A model generated the notes under the pieces. It did not search any database and was not told the origin of the DNA. It saw only the letters and a list, made by a program, of their open reading frames with translations. From positions 114,622 through 178,621 of the forward strand of contig NCSJ02000053.1 of assembly GCA_002812745.2 (NCBI GenBank): a stretch of 64,000 nucleotides of DNA. The letters run 5' to 3'. Source of the stretch: Scytalidium lignicola (Eukaryota; Ascomycota; Leotiomycetes). Positions 62,375 to 64,000 of this stretch are shown here, in pieces. Position numbers and translations under genes: made by a program. Position 1 is the first letter of the stretch; each line of letters begins with the position of its first letter.

Positions 62375-64000
62375 ATGCCGTCTATTCTGTCCAACGAAGA
62401 TAGAGAGACGGTCAAACGTCAAGTCCCAAAGGCGTCCAACAAGATCCAGGCCGTAGCAGTTGTGAGGCTCTACATTGCATATCCAAACCGCAATAAATGG
62501 ACATATACCGGTCTTCAGGGAGCTGCTGTGCTCGCAAACGATCTCGTGGGACACACTTACTGGGTAAAACTGGTGGATATCTCGGTATGCTTGGCCTCTT
62601 TCTACCCCTCCAGACCTGGAATGGATGATGGCATGCTAACCCTCCAAAGCCTGCAAACCGAGGAGTGATATGGGATCAAGAAATTTACGACTCATGGAAT
62701 TATAATCAGGACAGAACTTTCTTCCATACATTCGAAACCCAGGACTGCTTAGTGGGACTTTCCTTTGTGGATGAGAAGGAAGCGAAGGCATTTCTCAAGA
62801 AGATGCATGACCGCGAAAAGAATGCAAGCAAAGCGACTAAATCGAATCCGTTTGGGGCTGATGTTGCCCATATTGGCAGCGGTCATAAGCATCATCTTCT
62901 AGGCGGCTTTTTTGGACACAGAAACTCCTCAGTGCTGTCGGTGCAGCCGACGCCTTCTGAGACTCCATCTTATGTTCTTTCACCAACTCAAACCCAAAGT
63001 ACCCGATCATCGAGTGCAGGTCACGCCTCCCCAAGACCTGTTTCTGAATATTCTGCGCTGGACGCTCTTGATCCAAACTGGAGAGAAACTTGGGGAGATG
63101 ATCTAAAGCAGATGGGTATTACTGATGACCTTATTCGCGACAACCAGGATTTTATTGCGGATTATATTAGACAACAGCAAGCAGTAGCTGCAAGGGCAGA
63201 GCTACCAGCGCCAGTGTCTAATGGTGTTGAACCGCAAAGGCAGAAGGCTCCTCCTCCACCTCCACCACCACCAGTAGCAGCTCCTCGAGCGCAGCCTATA
63301 AGTCCTCAAACTACTGGATCTGGTCGAGGTAGAGGTGCACCTCCAGCACCGCCTCCAGCACGAAGATCAGCTGCAAAGGTCGATGCTCCACAAAGAGAAC
63401 CAACACCTCCACAGGAGCCTCCAGCACCAAAAGGGCCTCCTCCACCTCGATTTGCGGCCCCGCCACCACTTCCAGATGCAGGGAAGTATGCAGAGCCAAT
63501 CGACAGAGCGTCTCCTAGACCTAAATCCGTATCAGTATCTAATCCTGGACCTCCACCTCCACCACGGCCCGCAAAAGTCCCTGCTGATCACCATGAGCCA
63601 GCAGAGTCTGGAACGAGATTTGGAGTGCCTCCACCGTTTACAGGACAGAGAACCAATGCTCCACCTCCAACACCCAGCAGAGGTCCAGTCCCCCCTCCTC
63701 CTCCATCACGGGATAGTCATACTCATTCAGCTCCGCCTTCGAATGCTGTTCCTCCTCCCTTACCGCCAAAAACACCGACGGCGCCTACATCCTATGCCCC
63801 ACCGTTACCTCCTCCATCATCTCGTCCAGTACCACAACCACCATCAAGGGATTCAGGACCTCCACCTCCACCGTTAAGAGACAATGGACCACCTCCGCCT
63901 CCGCCGCTACCACATTCTCATGCTCCAGCTCCACCACCGCTGCCTTCCTCGCACGCACCACCCCCGCCGCCATTGCCTTCCTCAAGCGCTCCTCCTCCAC
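62375..64000 (+). CDS. las17: WASP homologue Las17, 5' part
   Basis: Exons 62375-62584 and 62650 to beyond the window end. The first about 110 residues form a WH1/EVH1 domain (MPSILSNEDRETVKRQVPKA at the start; VIWDQEIYDSWNYNQDRTFF; FHTFETQDCLVGLSF), which binds verprolin. A short region with the GBD/CRIB-like place occupied by SALDALDPNWRE follows, then a very long proline-rich region of repeated PPPPP blocks for profilin and SH3 proteins. The WH2 and acidic Arp2/3-activating parts should follow outside the window. Las17 nucleates actin at endocytic patches. The 65-base intron is at a phase-0 junction. The poly-proline coding is GC-richer than the surroundings, and the sequence is cut at the edge. 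Confidence 0.95.

Noticed and set aside
1..64000. CRISPR arrays, prokaryotic operons or phage genes
   Set aside because: Introns and gene content are eukaryotic, and no regularly spaced repeats were seen.

Overview
The window is nuclear DNA of a filamentous ascomycete (Pezizomycotina). Genes carry one to six short GT-AG introns, mostly about 45-150 bp and often with CTAAC/CTAAT-like branch sites. The recognisable gene set is typically fungal: Dnf1-type flippase, Sen1, Mcm1, Pls1-like tetraspanin, RTA1-like protein, Las17. AT-rich repeat islands between gene blocks and uncharacterised families that look familiar from Leotiomycetes/Helotiales suggest that class, but this is an inference and not proven. 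Single N bases are scattered through the assembly, mostly beside homopolymers.

Layout. 0.2-2 kb: two small unrecognised multi-exon genes. 2-6.6 kb: AT-rich repeat island with two solo-LTR-like relics and a 1.2 kb terminal-inverted-repeat element. 6.65-10.49 kb: the most interesting locus, a seven-exon gene for a predicted 1152-residue protein that joins a B-box-like zinc finger, a P-loop GTPase-like domain, a RING finger and a C-terminal patatin phospholipase with an intact Ser-Asp dyad. It is flanked by a divergent direct repeat. 10.5-12.2 kb: AT-rich, with a small TA-flanked MITE. 12.6-14.4 kb: a decayed UPF1-like SF1 helicase pseudogene that contains three separate inverted duplications. 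15.9-28.3 kb: core block with a ZIP transporter, a Pls1-like tetraspanin, Mcm1, a NIPA-like transporter and V-ATPase subunit E. 28.5-44.3 kb: core block with a CANIN-like Smc5/6-associated candidate, Dnf1 flippase and Sen1 helicase. 44.3-59 kb: mixed, repeat-rich block with a DUF1996 pseudogene, an apparently intact type-B carboxylesterase, a fungal N-terminal/ubiquitin-like-domain gene cut short by an in-frame stop, an RTA1-like membrane protein, decayed copies of an uncharacterised family, and two MITEs. 59.5-64 kb: Mrs2-type mitochondrial Mg2+ channel and the 5' part of Las17/WASP, cut by the window edge.

The housekeeping genes form no single pathway. They cover metal and Mg2+ transport (ZIP, NIPA-like, Mrs2), vacuolar acidification, lipid asymmetry, transcription control and termination, genome maintenance and actin assembly. 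The window therefore alternates between conserved gene blocks and rapidly decaying accessory islands, and the patatin-GTPase gene lies inside one of the islands. Coordinates of spliced genes were checked by hand by confirming that the summed exon lengths are divisible by three; no alignment or database search was run.
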